Both the position numbers and the translations under genes were made by a program. Below, piece by piece: positions 13,776 to 26,800 of a stretch of DNA of 64,000 bases (its first letter is position 1; each line of letters starts with the position of its first letter). The notes below the pieces were generated by a model. That model made no database searches and was not told the DNA's origin. It worked only from the letters and a program-made list of their open reading frames with translations. This DNA comes from Larimichthys crocea (taxonomy: Eukaryota > Chordata > Actinopteri > Sciaenidae): the NCBI RefSeq assembly GCF_000972845.2, contig NC_040022.1, positions 17,389,865 to 17,453,864 of the forward strand. The letters are read 5' to 3'.

Positions 13776-15264
13776 TCACTGTCAGCAAAAAAAAAGAAAA
13801 AGAAAAAAGAGCATTCATCTGATCATATTATGTTTGCCTTCAGTATCATAGAAGCTGGAACAATGCTCGTCTTTGTTGTTGCAGCCAGTGCACTGTGCCA
13901 GTATTAATGTCAATCCATGGTACAGAGTCCAAAACGCTTTGTTTTTACAGTGTTCAAAACAGCTCTTTCTCTAACTTTGCCTTCACCCTCCACAACAGGC
14001 CTCATTATCATCAACAGCCCAGCATCTGACCCTGTGTAACTTTTTTCTGTCTGTCTGCGCACCTGCTGTTTGTGCTGTGGCATTGCTGTGCAGGGAACTG
14101 GAAAATATTTTACAAGTCGCATTCATTGCAGGGGATTAGAGCCTTCAAAAAATAAATAGATGGTTTGTTTTTCTGACCTTTGCGCGATGTGGCCTCCCCC
14201 CTCTGCTTAAATAAAAGTAAATCAAGAATGTCCAAGCTGTGTTTGGAGTTTTGTTGTTATCCGTCAAGCTGTCTTCTCTTCATGTTCTGGTTTTTGCATT
14301 TGCTCATTCGCATGTCATGTTTCTTTATTTGAAGATGGACAATACACAAAAACATTAAACTTACATAAATCAAGAAAATTGTATCTCTTTCATGTTGTGT
14401 AAGCATCCTGGATCTGATATACTGTTGGACAGTAGTGACTTAAATCCCTGTGCTTTTGCAGGTAAACACAAATAACATGTTTTGAGTTAGATATGTGTTA
14501 TGCATGCCAAGATTTTAGTCTTTATTTTTTTTTATTTAAGCTTCTTTACAAAGCTCCACTCATTAATGCAAGCTATGAAAACCTGGCTTGTCCTCCTGCA
14601 GCCTAATCAGAACTCACATTTTAATCTGTAGAGAGGCAGGGTGTACTAAAGTTCAATGTTTAGAGGGGTTGGAGAGGGTAAAAAAGTTTGAGAGGCCAGG
14701 GGCAAAGATGCTGTGAGAGAAAGAAGGACAGAAACCACCAGAGGCGAGAGAAAGAGAGAGGCAGGGGAATGTCTTCTAGTTACCTCTGGGGTGATTATCT
14801 TCTTGGCATCCCCTCTCCATCCTATGGGCCCCATTTGTAAATTTCAGGGCCGTGACCCAGGTCGTAGCCTGTTCAGAGTGTGTAAATCACAGGCATCTCT
14901 CCCTCAGGACGATCCATGACCTCCCTGCTGCACATCCTGTTACCCAGCATGGGAGAAACCAAGCCCGCAGCCTCCTGCCAAGTTCTTCTAGTTCCAACAA
15001 GCCTCCTCGCACCAACATGACGTTTGTCACAGGGATCATATTCTGTGCCGCCGTGACAAAAAGTAATCTAGTATTTCAGTCAGATGACTGTCATATAGTG
15101 ACAGAAAATGGCAGAATTTCTGTTCTGAATTTTGAGTAGGCCTAGTTCTGAGGCTTTTGAGTATCTCTATTTCATGCTACTTTAGATTTCTGCTATGACA
15201 CAGTTACTAAATTATAAATTACTTTACAGATAAAATAATGACTAATGACTATATATTCTTATAG

Positions 15265-15327
15265 AGACTTATATATATATATTCTATATATTATATTTAT
15301 ATCTCTATCATATATATATATTATAGT
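15265..15327. repeat. AT-rich simple repeat
   Basis: Imperfect TA dinucleotide runs interrupted by short C- or G-containing spacers. Confidence 0.8.
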
Positions 15328-15419
15328 ATACAGCAAGATAGAAATACAAGCAGATAGAAATATCCACCTTCATCACCTACAACATAAAAAAATGCTGCCA
15401 ACACATTAAAGCATCAACA

Positions 15420-15776
15420 TTAAAGGTCCAATGTTGCAAGATTCAACAGGCTCTACTGAGAGAATATGGATAAAATACTATATAATATTCATAACTATGT
15501 TTTCATTAGTGTATAATCACCACAAAATAAGAATCATTGTGTTTTTGTTACCTTCGAATGAACCTTTCATATCTACAGACCATGGAGGTGCCATATTGAA
15601 CAGCCATGTTCCTACAGTAGCCCAGAATGGACAAACCAAACACTGACTCAAGACTCGATGTTTTGTGTTTTTCAGACATTCCATAGTTTCTCCATCACAC
15701 TAAGGGTGATATGAGGAGGTTGCAATCTGCAACTACACTGCTAGATGCCATTAAATCCTACACACTGGACCTTTAA
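15420..15776. mobile_element. TTAA-flanked MITE (piggyBac-like non-autonomous element)
   Basis: The element is bounded by TTAA at 15420-15423 and 15773-15776. Next to these the left end reads AGGTCCAATGT and the right end, on the other strand, AGGTCCAGTGT, matching at 10 of 11 bases. TTAA target duplications with short inverted ends are the signature of piggyBac-type elements. At 357 bp it has no transposase frame, so it is non-autonomous. A second, shorter copy is at 44536-44774; both share an inner phrase near TATGTTTTCATT...GTGTATAATCA. Confidence 0.75.
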
Positions 15777-16014
15777 CAATACAGTACTATTCATGATAAT
15801 AAAACTCATAATGCATAATGAATAATTTTACTGTGATGATTTTACTGAGATAACATTTTACTAACTAATAACACTTTTGTACTTTTGGTACTATTACTTT
15901 TACTTAAGCCTGCAATTAATTATTATTTATTTGGCCACTTTTGGGCAGCTGAAACAAACTGTAAACACAGCACTGACATATTACCAACTTTTTAAAGTCC
16001 GATGTTCACTATCC

Positions 16015-16215
16015 TTTTGGTCTCTGCCAACTCCTGAGGGAAATATCTGTCTTTTTAGCTTCTAAGTGGTCCATCACATTCACCAGCTATTTGTTAACCC
16101 TGTATGTCTGTCTGGTGGTGATGGACAGATATTGTGCAATGGGTTTGGGGAGCTTTTGGAGCTGTGGATAAAATAAAAAACAAGACAATGAGCTGAAAGA
16201 TAGAAAGATGGAGCT
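16015..16215 (+). repeat. dispersed fish repeat, family B
   Basis: Shares the order TTGGTCTCTGCCAACTCCTGA, AATATCTG, TTTTTAGCTTCTAA, CACCAGCTATTTGTTAAC, then GAGCTGAAAG with the copy at 31778-31975. A third, shorter copy is at 48985-49160. Confidence 0.6.
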
Positions 16216-16559
16216 GAAAGGAACTACAAGCAGCTCCTTTAATATTTCTACCAATTTCTTTATTAGTATCAGAGGTGTGATTTTGAGAATTGAAGACCAG
16301 ATTTTCACAAAAGGAGTGAAGAAACATTGTTTTAAGAATTTCACTATAAGCCCTAATTAGTTGCTGTCTGAGTTATTATTCAGTTAAAACTATTCAGTTC
16401 AAATGCTACAATCCTGAATGAACTGAGCTGCATGGTTGCACAATGCTAATTTGCTGCACTAGTGTCTGATTCTGTTAAAGCAGTAAACAACATTTAATAC
16501 CAACACTGTTATTATAGCAGCTAGTACACGTCTACACCTAGAGGCACAACGTCCTTGTT

Positions 16560-16560
<1 letters not shown>

Positions 16561-16601
<41 letters not shown>

Positions 16602-16602
16602 G
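16561..16602. repeat. (CAGA)n tetranucleotide microsatellite
   Basis: About ten nearly perfect CAGA units. The flanking minus-strand frame with serial VCLS repeats is a product of this array. Confidence 0.95.
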
Positions 16603-19600
16603 GTCCACGCTGATGTTTTCTCCTGGCTCAGTTAGACCTTGGTGGCATACAGACAAACAGGGAGTGGCCTTGGCGTGGATGTGTTTCAAACCTGGCATGC
16701 TTCAGAGAGTGAGGGAGAGAGGGAGGGGAAGGAGGAGAGACGGGGAAGATGGTAAACACATGCCACCCGTAAGTCTATATGGGTGGGTGAGGCGTAGGGA
16801 GGTGTAGAATGATGATGACAGGGTGAGTAAGGTGACACCAAGTTGTTTTTAAGCACAGAGTTGTTGTTCACTGTGAAACCAGTGGAAGAGCATACTTGAA
16901 TCTCTATTGTTGCCTCTCTCTTTCAGTTTCACTGCATGTCTTTTAGGTCGGAGAATGGTGCAGGTGCAAGCTCTGAAAAACTTTTATTTCTCTAAGAATA
17001 ACAGTCAAATTCATGTGAAGTACAGACTGCCTCACTTGTGTGCGCACACGAAGCACTCTGCTGTAGATAAACGCTGTTTATCCAGTTCTTTTCTCACTAG
17101 ATTTGTAAAATAAATATGTCACACAAGTGTTTTTCTGTCTCACTCTGGCTTATATAACCGCCTTAAAATACTGCCTCTCTGATTCTGGCTGTCAAGTGCC
17201 AGCATGCTGTTCTTGGTTTGGCGTGTCTTTCTTTAACTTAATGAATAGCTGCCAAGAATTAATTTGTGGCTCGGTGTCAGTTTTCCAGTTTGGCCTACAT
17301 TACTTGTTGATGCTCTCCTGGTAAAAGCCACAGTGATTCTTCAAAGTCTGGTGCCTTAGGATGTGCAGCTGCAATGCTGTATGGAGGGATACATAGACTA
17401 AATATGTGATGGCAAATAATCTGCACTGCTTTCAGCCACAGTAATTCAGTCATTCTTTAGCGTCTAGCTTTGTCTGGCACTGATTGCATGTCATATATAG
17501 CAGAGATATTCAACTTGCTTTGCCCAGGGGACACATTTGCAAAATGACAGGAGACCAGGGGACATTAATATTATTTAGCAGTTAAAATGAATAAACATTA
17601 AACCAACACATTATTGGTATGGAGTAAAATGATAAGTTGTTATATTCTCACATGTTTTGACACCTGATATTTGCAACCTTGCAAATGAGCAAATTAAGGT
17701 CAGATTCGGCCAGCTGGTGTTGAGTATAATCAATATTTAGTATTGATTTTACAAGTCAACACATTAATTTTTCTCCACAGGCAGGTCAGTACATAGCTCT
17801 GTATAAAGTAGGTCAAAGTAGGTATGGAAAATGTAAGGTCATTAAAGTGTTTACATTCAGCCTCATCACAGCACACATAACTCAAACTGACCTGCTTTCC
17901 TGTTCAAACAATCTCTGGACTCCTTCATCAGCCTCAGCCTGGAATTCAGCCAAATACCTCCATGTTGAAAAACAACACTGTCAGCTGAAATTACAGGAAA
18001 AACGCAAAATATAATGGAAAATACAATAAAAGAATAGAATAGAAAAGAACAGAAATCCATTCAAATCTGCAGCCATGTTTGCCAGTAACTTCATCTGTGC
18101 TCAACTTTTGCTCGGATTTCTCTTAAAATACGACTCTTGCAAACTGACAACATGTAGGTCACATAAATAGGTACAGTTTAATTCACACATTCATGCATGA
18201 GAATGTGCTTTGTCTCTTCAGCATCACCACAGATTCACTCACAAGTTTTGATGCTGAAGCCATGAATCCATTCAGCCAGCAGAAACGTGCTCTCAGAAAA
18301 GTTGTTTGCTCACACTGTTGACAAGGATGGAAAAAATGTCTGAAGTTTAGGAACGTGACCCATATTGGCACCGTTCGTCCATTTCATTTATTGGACTTTT
18401 TACCCCCACAAATGTCTGTGACTTAGCAATGAACTGGTTAGAAACTGACAAAATATATTGAATATATAACTCAATATTTACTCCAGACAAGATAGCCTGG
18501 CATGTGTACTGAATTTGAACATTCCCTGATATTTATTGTGTTGTCACTGACTTAAATGAAGACTATACTGCATCTTAATTATATAATGTTATTAAACAAA
18601 AACTACAATGTTACAGTCATGCATATATTTTTAAACCTCATGTAGCCTTATCTCTAACATTTGAGCACCCCAGGGCTTTGAGTCCTGTGCTGTAGTCCCT
18701 GTACACGCAGACGCTTCCCTCAAACATTTAATCTACTCCTGTAACACTGAGAGCGTCCTGGTGGTGAATGTCACTGTCTAGTACAAAGGAAACAGAACAG
18801 AACAAGACCCCAAGAATGGTTCAATCAGCTGAATGTACAATAGGTGGTGCTCTACCCTGCATAAAATACATATGCACCAAATGCTGCAAAAATAAGGATA
18901 GGAAAACATTAAGGATCCCAACCACCAGCCTTCTCTCCCTGCTATAATCAGGAGGAAAGTTCTGGATCAGGTCGGCTCTGAGAGGCTCAGGAAGAGGCTC
19001 TACCCTCAGGCCAGGACACTGCCTCAGACTGTTTATTCATTATTGCTATTGTTGTTGTTATGCTATGATTACTATATACTTCAATTATGAGTGTATAGTA
19101 GAAGCTCATGAAAATACATTACATACAATTCATTATAATTGTTAATTTATGATAAATAAATAAACTGAGCTCTTTTGTTTGAATATAAAATAAAAGGGTT
19201 GGGGCTGTGAAATGTTTCCTTAAGCGGTTAATCAGAGAAGCAGGTTGTCTTGAAATAACTAATCATCAAATACTTCGGTGGTGAACCTGCAACTGAGCTC
19301 ACTGCAGTGAATGTGAACTCTGAAGTCAAGAGTAATGTGATGCTACCCTCTGTTGGACAGAACGTAAACTTCACATGAAAATGTCCTTTTTACTCTAGTT
19401 GCAGATATAATGAACCAAATTACGTCGACTGCATTTGCAGAAACAACTCAGCAGGAATTTCACCAATATATTAAAACTGCAGCAGATAATGTTTAAATCA
19501 CATTAGACTTGACCTTGTGACATACGCTCAAGTAAAAATGAAGCTATTGTAGTTTCAGCAGGAAGATTAGTGTTTGGTGAGATGCTTGTGGAAAAATGAT

Positions 19601-19677
19601 ACCATTAATCATTTGGAAAAAATTACTGCTTACATGAACTCACTTTGCAGATATCTTAATTTAAGAATGCATAGTAC

Positions 19678-20175
19678 AGTAGGAAGAGGGGGTATCATGC
19701 ACCCCCCGGAAATATACTTCTAATCAGTGTTTCTAGATTGGAAAATCTAGAAATCTAGTGTTTCTGGCATGGGAAAGAGAAGAGTGGTCACATCAAGATG
19801 TTTGATCCTTGTACTACAAAAGAAATAAACCTTGGTTAAACACACAACAACCTCTGTCTAGACACCTTAATTGTACAGTATCTCCAATATTGGCGTTTCG
19901 TAATTGGTTGCTTACTAGCATGCCAACATGTGATCACTTTACAAATAGTTTTATGATCTCTGACCCTCAAAACATCTAGACAGTCTAGACAGTTTACTTG
20001 TTCAGTTATCTGCAACATTGGCTGAGATAGTGATTTATTTCAATAATGGCGGCACTAATTTGGAGATACATCTTGACAACTTAACATAGATCATTTCCTA
20101 CACATTTTTTAAAATCTAGAAACACTGATTAGAAGTATATTTCTGGGGGGTGCATGACCCCCCCCCCTTCCTACT
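19678..20175. mobile_element. 498-bp MITE with ~62-bp terminal inverted repeats
   Basis: The left end starts AGTAGGAAGAGGGGG and continues to TCTAGATT. The right end read on the minus strand starts AGTAGGAAGGGGGGG and runs through the same ATGCACCCCCC, GAAATATACTTCTAATCAG and TGTTTCTAGATT in the same order with only a few differences. The interior (~370 bp) carries no transposase-like frame. The target duplication is unclear: the left flank is GTAC and the right flank AGACTAG, so a TA duplication with a lost terminal base is possible. A non-autonomous DNA transposon is the best reading; the superfamily is not assigned. Confidence 0.8.
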
Positions 20176-20486
20176 AGACTAGTAGATCAGTGACATTTTA
20201 GAATATGGATTTTACCATATCAGTGCATCTATTACAATTTGGCACGTTTCTTTAATCAGTAATTTGAAAATATTTTAATCACTAATGAAGCGGCGCACAG
20301 TGCATTTATACATCAGTGTGCAGTCACATTACTTGAAGACAGCTGACCAAAATATAACCAGAAAACAAAACTATGCAGAATAAATTTTACCTTGTGTGAC
20401 ATGTTTACAGTTGCAGCCTTATCAATTCATCACAAGGAAAAAAGGATCACATCTAATATACAATAAACACAGGACATCCACTCTCA

Positions 20487-22369
<1,883 letters not shown>

Positions 22370-22379
<10 letters not shown>

Positions 22380-22395
22380 TCACGTGGTGCGCGGC
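22370..22395 (-). promoter_or_regulatory. rps28: rps28 core promoter: 5'TOP tract, ETS-like site, E-box
   Basis: Read on the minus strand, CACGTG (22381-22386) is followed by ACTTCCTTTCCGG, which contains a pyrimidine run CTTCCTTTCC at 22379-22370, 17 to 26 bp before the ATG. A start inside a C/T tract just upstream of a short 5'UTR is the 5'TOP architecture of ribosomal-protein genes, which links translation to mTOR signalling. The ACTTCC core is also an ETS-type site. The exact start site is inferred. Confidence 0.6.
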
Positions 22396-22784
22396 AGGAA
22401 TATATCGCGACGGTCAATCTTATTTTTTTAAAACAAGTTATAATAATTTATTAACTGTATTTAATTTATAGAAGTATCACACGTGGCAACTTAGAAAAAT
22501 ACAAAATTCAATTTTTATAAAAAAATTGAATTAAATTTTAGATTTCCACTTCCTTTGCCACCAAATGGCCTATACCATTCACACAAACTTGAAGGGGTAG
22601 AGCCCGGGCTGTACCATTATTCACTGTGCGATAGCCTGTAATGATTTTTGCTATAGCACTCATTTTAACTTTACAAAGTTGAATAATAGACCCAATTAAT
22701 TGTGCTGGTTTGTTCCACCCTCATTTTGTACATGCATATGCATGCAATTATTTATTATTTTCAGTTGTATGTTGCATTACTACT

Positions 22785-22915
22785 AATAATTTACTTATTT
22801 TTTAAAATTATTTTATGTATTATTTTATTTTTTTATCTTATCTCTAGTGTTTTTTATTTTTATTTTTTTTTATTTATTTATTTTTTTATCTTTCTATTGT
22901 CTACTTCATGTTTTT
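22785..22915. repeat. T-rich low-complexity region
   Basis: Runs of TTTTATTTTATTT; it produces a spurious Phe/Tyr/Leu-rich open frame. Confidence 0.85.
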
Positions 22916-22950
22916 ATTGTGTTTCTATTGTGTTATTTATTGTGTTTTAT

Positions 22951-23029
22951 CTTGTTGTGCAGCACTTTGGAAACCTTGTGTTTGCTAAAAACCGTGCTAT
23001 ATAAATAAAGTGGATTGGATTGGATTGGA
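22951..23029 (+). repeat. 3' tail of a non-LTR retroelement with (GGATT)n end
   Basis: The phrases CAGCACTTTGGAAACC and GTGCTATATAAATAAAGT are a 3' tail seen at many loci in fish genomes. Here it is followed by four GGATT units (TGGATTGGATTGGATTGGAT). Short tail-repeats are typical of target-primed LINE or SINE insertions. No LINE coding region is attached. Confidence 0.65.
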
Positions 23030-23846
23030 TACTTATTATTATTATTCTTACTATTATCTTTGTTGTTATTACAACCACATTATTGTCATGCATGTTTTAC
23101 TCTAAAATTACTGATTCACTAAACAGAATCAGAATTTGTTACTTAAACTATTATTCACTATTATTTTTCACTTTTATGTTATCATAATTTGACTTGATTT
23201 CGTTTGAATATATTTTGACATGGACATACTAATTATGCTCTTATCTTTAACATGAAGGAATCAATGCCAAACAGGAATCTGACTTTTCTTTGTGAAACAA
23301 TTTCTTTGTCTTTGTTTTAAATAAAGAAAAACATTAATACTAATTATTAAATTCTAGGATTTTAAAATCAAAATCCAAGCTTGCAGCAGTAAGCTAGCTG
23401 GAGCTAGCCAGTGTAATCTACCTGTAGCATTGGTATGAACTTCCTGTACCAAAGCTCTCCATAACCTTGTTAGCAATGCAATACTGTCATCAGAGCACTC
23501 TCGCCGCCTTTCCTCCTCTCTCAGAACTCAAAGCCTTAAATCACAACACTAATCCTTGTGAACAGTATTTTTAACTTGCGTTTGGACAGAAAGCACAGCA
23601 ATAGGATTAGAGAATCAGTAAAGAGGCTGAATCCCTAACTCATGCAGTTGATCTTCTTGCTCGCTGAGGGACAAACACGGTAGCTCTTTCTTTTATCTCT
23701 ATTTCAACCCAATATCTATTTTTTAGAGGACAACATTCAGTCTTAATGGAGATCTTGTGGAATACTGTTGTTTTTGCTTTTTGCTGACTTGATCTGAACT
23801 TGGCACGAAACTTTTTTGTTCATTTGTCTTCTAAGGAGCTTCCACA

Positions 23847-26800
23847 ATGGAGCCTTTGAAGCCCAGTTTGAAAGTGCTGAAAAAGCGTCGCTCCAGTCTT
23901 TTTGCGAGCATAAAACGGGAGATAAGTTTTTCACAAAGCATTGAGGAAGAGGTAGATGAATTCCCCTTTTCACAGGACAGCTCTGTGAAACCATGGACAT
24001 CCATGGACAACCTTGATGCTCCTGAAGACAAAAAAAAGGACACAAGTAATCAGAGCAAAAAGGCACCAAATCTAAGGCAATCAAACATTGTCAACCTCAA
24101 CGTGGGTGGAAAGGTATTTAAAATTCCGAAGCATTTGGTCCTCCAATACCCCAAAACCAGGATTGGAGTCCTTGCCCTCTGTAATGATCCGGTCAAACGT
24201 CTGACGCTCTGTGATGACTACAATGTTCAGAACAACGAGTTCTTTTTTGACAGGGACCCCATGTTTTTCCACTACATCTTCCACTTTTATTGCAGCCGGG
24301 TCCTGTGGGTGATGGATAGTCTCTGCCCTGTCAACTTTGAGGAGGAGATGTCATTCTGGGGGTTGAAACTGAAGGACACTCCAAGGTGTGCTGTAGATAC
24401 ATAATAGTATCAGTGTGTAGCTTGGTCTGTTGCTGTTTGTGCATTAAAAGATTGAACAGTAGTTATTTTCAAACAGACGATACATTAACTTCTTCTTCTT
24501 CTTCTTGTCAGGTGCTGCCGTATTCTGTTTGAGGAGAAACTGGATGACATCAGAGACCAACTGAAGGTCAACCAGGAGCTGGTTGATGAAATTAAGCCTC
24601 ATCGAGATGACGACAGATACAAGACCATGTTTCTTGGAGGCTTTCGGAAGACCCTCTGGGACTTAATGGAGAATCCTTACTCCTCACTGTCAGCCAAAGC
24701 TTTTGCTGTGTTTTCCAGCCTCTTTGTGCTTATCTCTATTGTGGCCATGACACTGAATACAGTAAATGAACTCAGGCAGTACACATTTGGTGACAGAACC
24801 TACATGGAGTGGATAGAAATAGCTTCCATCCTTTTCTTCACCATGGAATACTTTCTGCGGTTAGTCACCACATCCAACCTCAAACATTTTGTGAAGAGTG
24901 CCCTCAACTTTGTTGATGTGGTGGCTGTTATGCCCTATTTCATCCAGATCATTTTTGAGGCATTTGTTATGGATTCAGAAGACGTCAGTGCAAAAGAAGA
25001 TTTAAAGACCATGTCAAGGGTCAGTAAAGTCAGCAAGGTGCTCAAGGTCATCAAGTTGATGCGAATCTTCCGTATCTTGAAGCTTGCCCGTCACTCCACA
25101 GGCATGAGGGCGTTTGGTTTCACCATCCGACAGTGTTCTGAGCAGGTAAGTAGGAATATCTAACAATATAATTCTAAACAAAAACACACAAATACATGTT
25201 TGGACATCTTTAACTGAAGACATAAAGCAACTTTTATATGAGATAAAGTGGCTTTAATTAGTGCATTAACAACAGATCACATGACTAATTGTGCATAAAA
25301 ACATTTGTAGTGATGAATATACAGAGGATTATCACACAAGTTCTTCAGCTCCTTATTTTACTTTACAAGCCTGCAACTTTACTGTTTTGATTGCGTCTCA
25401 CTGCTCATTGAGTTCAGTCCCCAATGAGAAAGCTCTGACCACTTTGCACTTCCTGTTTAGCACCAAACAGCAGATTGACATAGGAAGGTGCTAGTGGAGC
25501 ATTTCCCACAGAAGAGGGAGATAGATACTAAAATAAATAAAAGCAGCTTAAATATTACATTTGTCAAGTGGACGAAATCAGGACTCAAAATTAGCAGTGA
25601 TGTTGCTGGCTGTATAAATAGGCAATATTTTTGCTAACAAGTGCACCATTTGCACAAAGTTCAGCAACTTCATAAGGTGATAAAATGTCAGTTACAGTAT
25701 GTGTTTCAAGCGTGTTATACAATATGTACACTTTGTCGGTGGTCCTAGGTTTCTAAATACAGTGTTTTCCAGATATTAATGGATACTGCTGCTGATGTAC
25801 TGTACTCTTCTGCCATTTAGGTGTGCTGTCTGTTTCTGTTCATTGCTATGGGCATCTTCACCTTCTCTGCTCTGATGCACTCTGTGGAGGTGGATCAGCC
25901 TGGGACACCATTCAGCAGCATACCAGATGCCTGGTGGTGGGCTGCGGTGAGTAGGATAAACTACAATATCAATATTCAGCAAAATTCAGAGTTTTGCTCT
26001 ATTCTGTTCTCTTTTTTACGGGGATAAGAACTTTTGGCTCTAGTTTTTGACAAAACACAAGAGTTTTATTTAGTACTGTAGGCTGTGCCTTTTTGGTAAG
26101 TGCCATGATTTTGGCTTGATCCATTACTATTTTTCTTCACATTGACCAAAATGTCCTGAATAAGGAAAATTGGGATCAAGACAAGTTAGAAAGCCAAACC
26201 AAAGTGCAACTGGTACTAGTTTATATAATATGTATCTACAATGAACAAGGAATGGTGCGCAGCATTTAGAGGATTCAGCTCTTCCGGCTTCCTCTTAAGT
26301 TCTTCTGGTTCTTCACTTAGCTTGGTTATGTGATGAACTAAGCTGTTCCTCTTGACTGTACTGAAATAGTCTTCCATAGCCAGGCCACATCCCCACAGTG
26401 CTGTGTCAGCGCTGGAAAATGGTGCTGGAGAGGAGGAGCTCAGTAGGGAGGTGTCAGCATAATCAAGCAGTGTGGTGCAGTTGTCAAGGATTAAGCCTAC
26501 TGAGATTTGTCCAAGGCAGAGTCATCTTCAGTGCTGTATTTGTGCCTCTGCCAAGCACTGAACCAATGATGAGATTGTATTTAAAGACAAATCTCTTTTT
26601 GTGAATGAATGGTCGGCTAAAACAACCTGGCCATGAGAATTATGCTTTTGGTCTCTACTAGGGGTGTCATAAAATCTGATATTGACGATCATTGTGATAT
26701 TCAAAAATGAAATAGTCATATTGTTATTAAAACACATACGATAAATAAATAGTCCAGCACTGTTGTGGAAAAGTTTATTCATTAATGGTCAGTTCAGTCA

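Larger units (their letters stand above)
11141..15419. other. intergenic DNA around family A repeats, no gene
   Basis: Apart from the two family A copies listed separately, this stretch is unique-looking AT-rich sequence plus an AT-dinucleotide region at ~15265-15327. No open frame has codon-like composition or convincing splice borders. Confidence 0.55.
15777..19677. other. intergenic DNA with scattered repeat fragments, no gene
   Basis: Holds a family B repeat fragment (~16015-16215), a CAGA tetranucleotide array (16561-16602) and otherwise AT-rich sequence. A fragment at ~18920-19025 (AGGAGGAAAGTTCTGGATCAG, then GAGGCTCAGGAAGAGGCTC) resembles the 3' part of a LINE reading frame but is too short to classify. 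No gene recognised. Confidence 0.5.
22396..23846. other. spacer between divergent rps28 and kcnv2
   Basis: About 1.45 kb separate the two head-to-head genes. It holds a T-rich region (22790-22915), a LINE/SINE-type tail (22951-23029) and AT-rich DNA. The kcnv2 start site is not obvious. A short palindrome lies near 22506-22532. Confidence 0.5.

Noticed and set aside
16561..16602. Possible CRISPR-like regular repeat
   Set aside because: It is a plain tetranucleotide microsatellite without unique spacers; no CRISPR array exists in the window.
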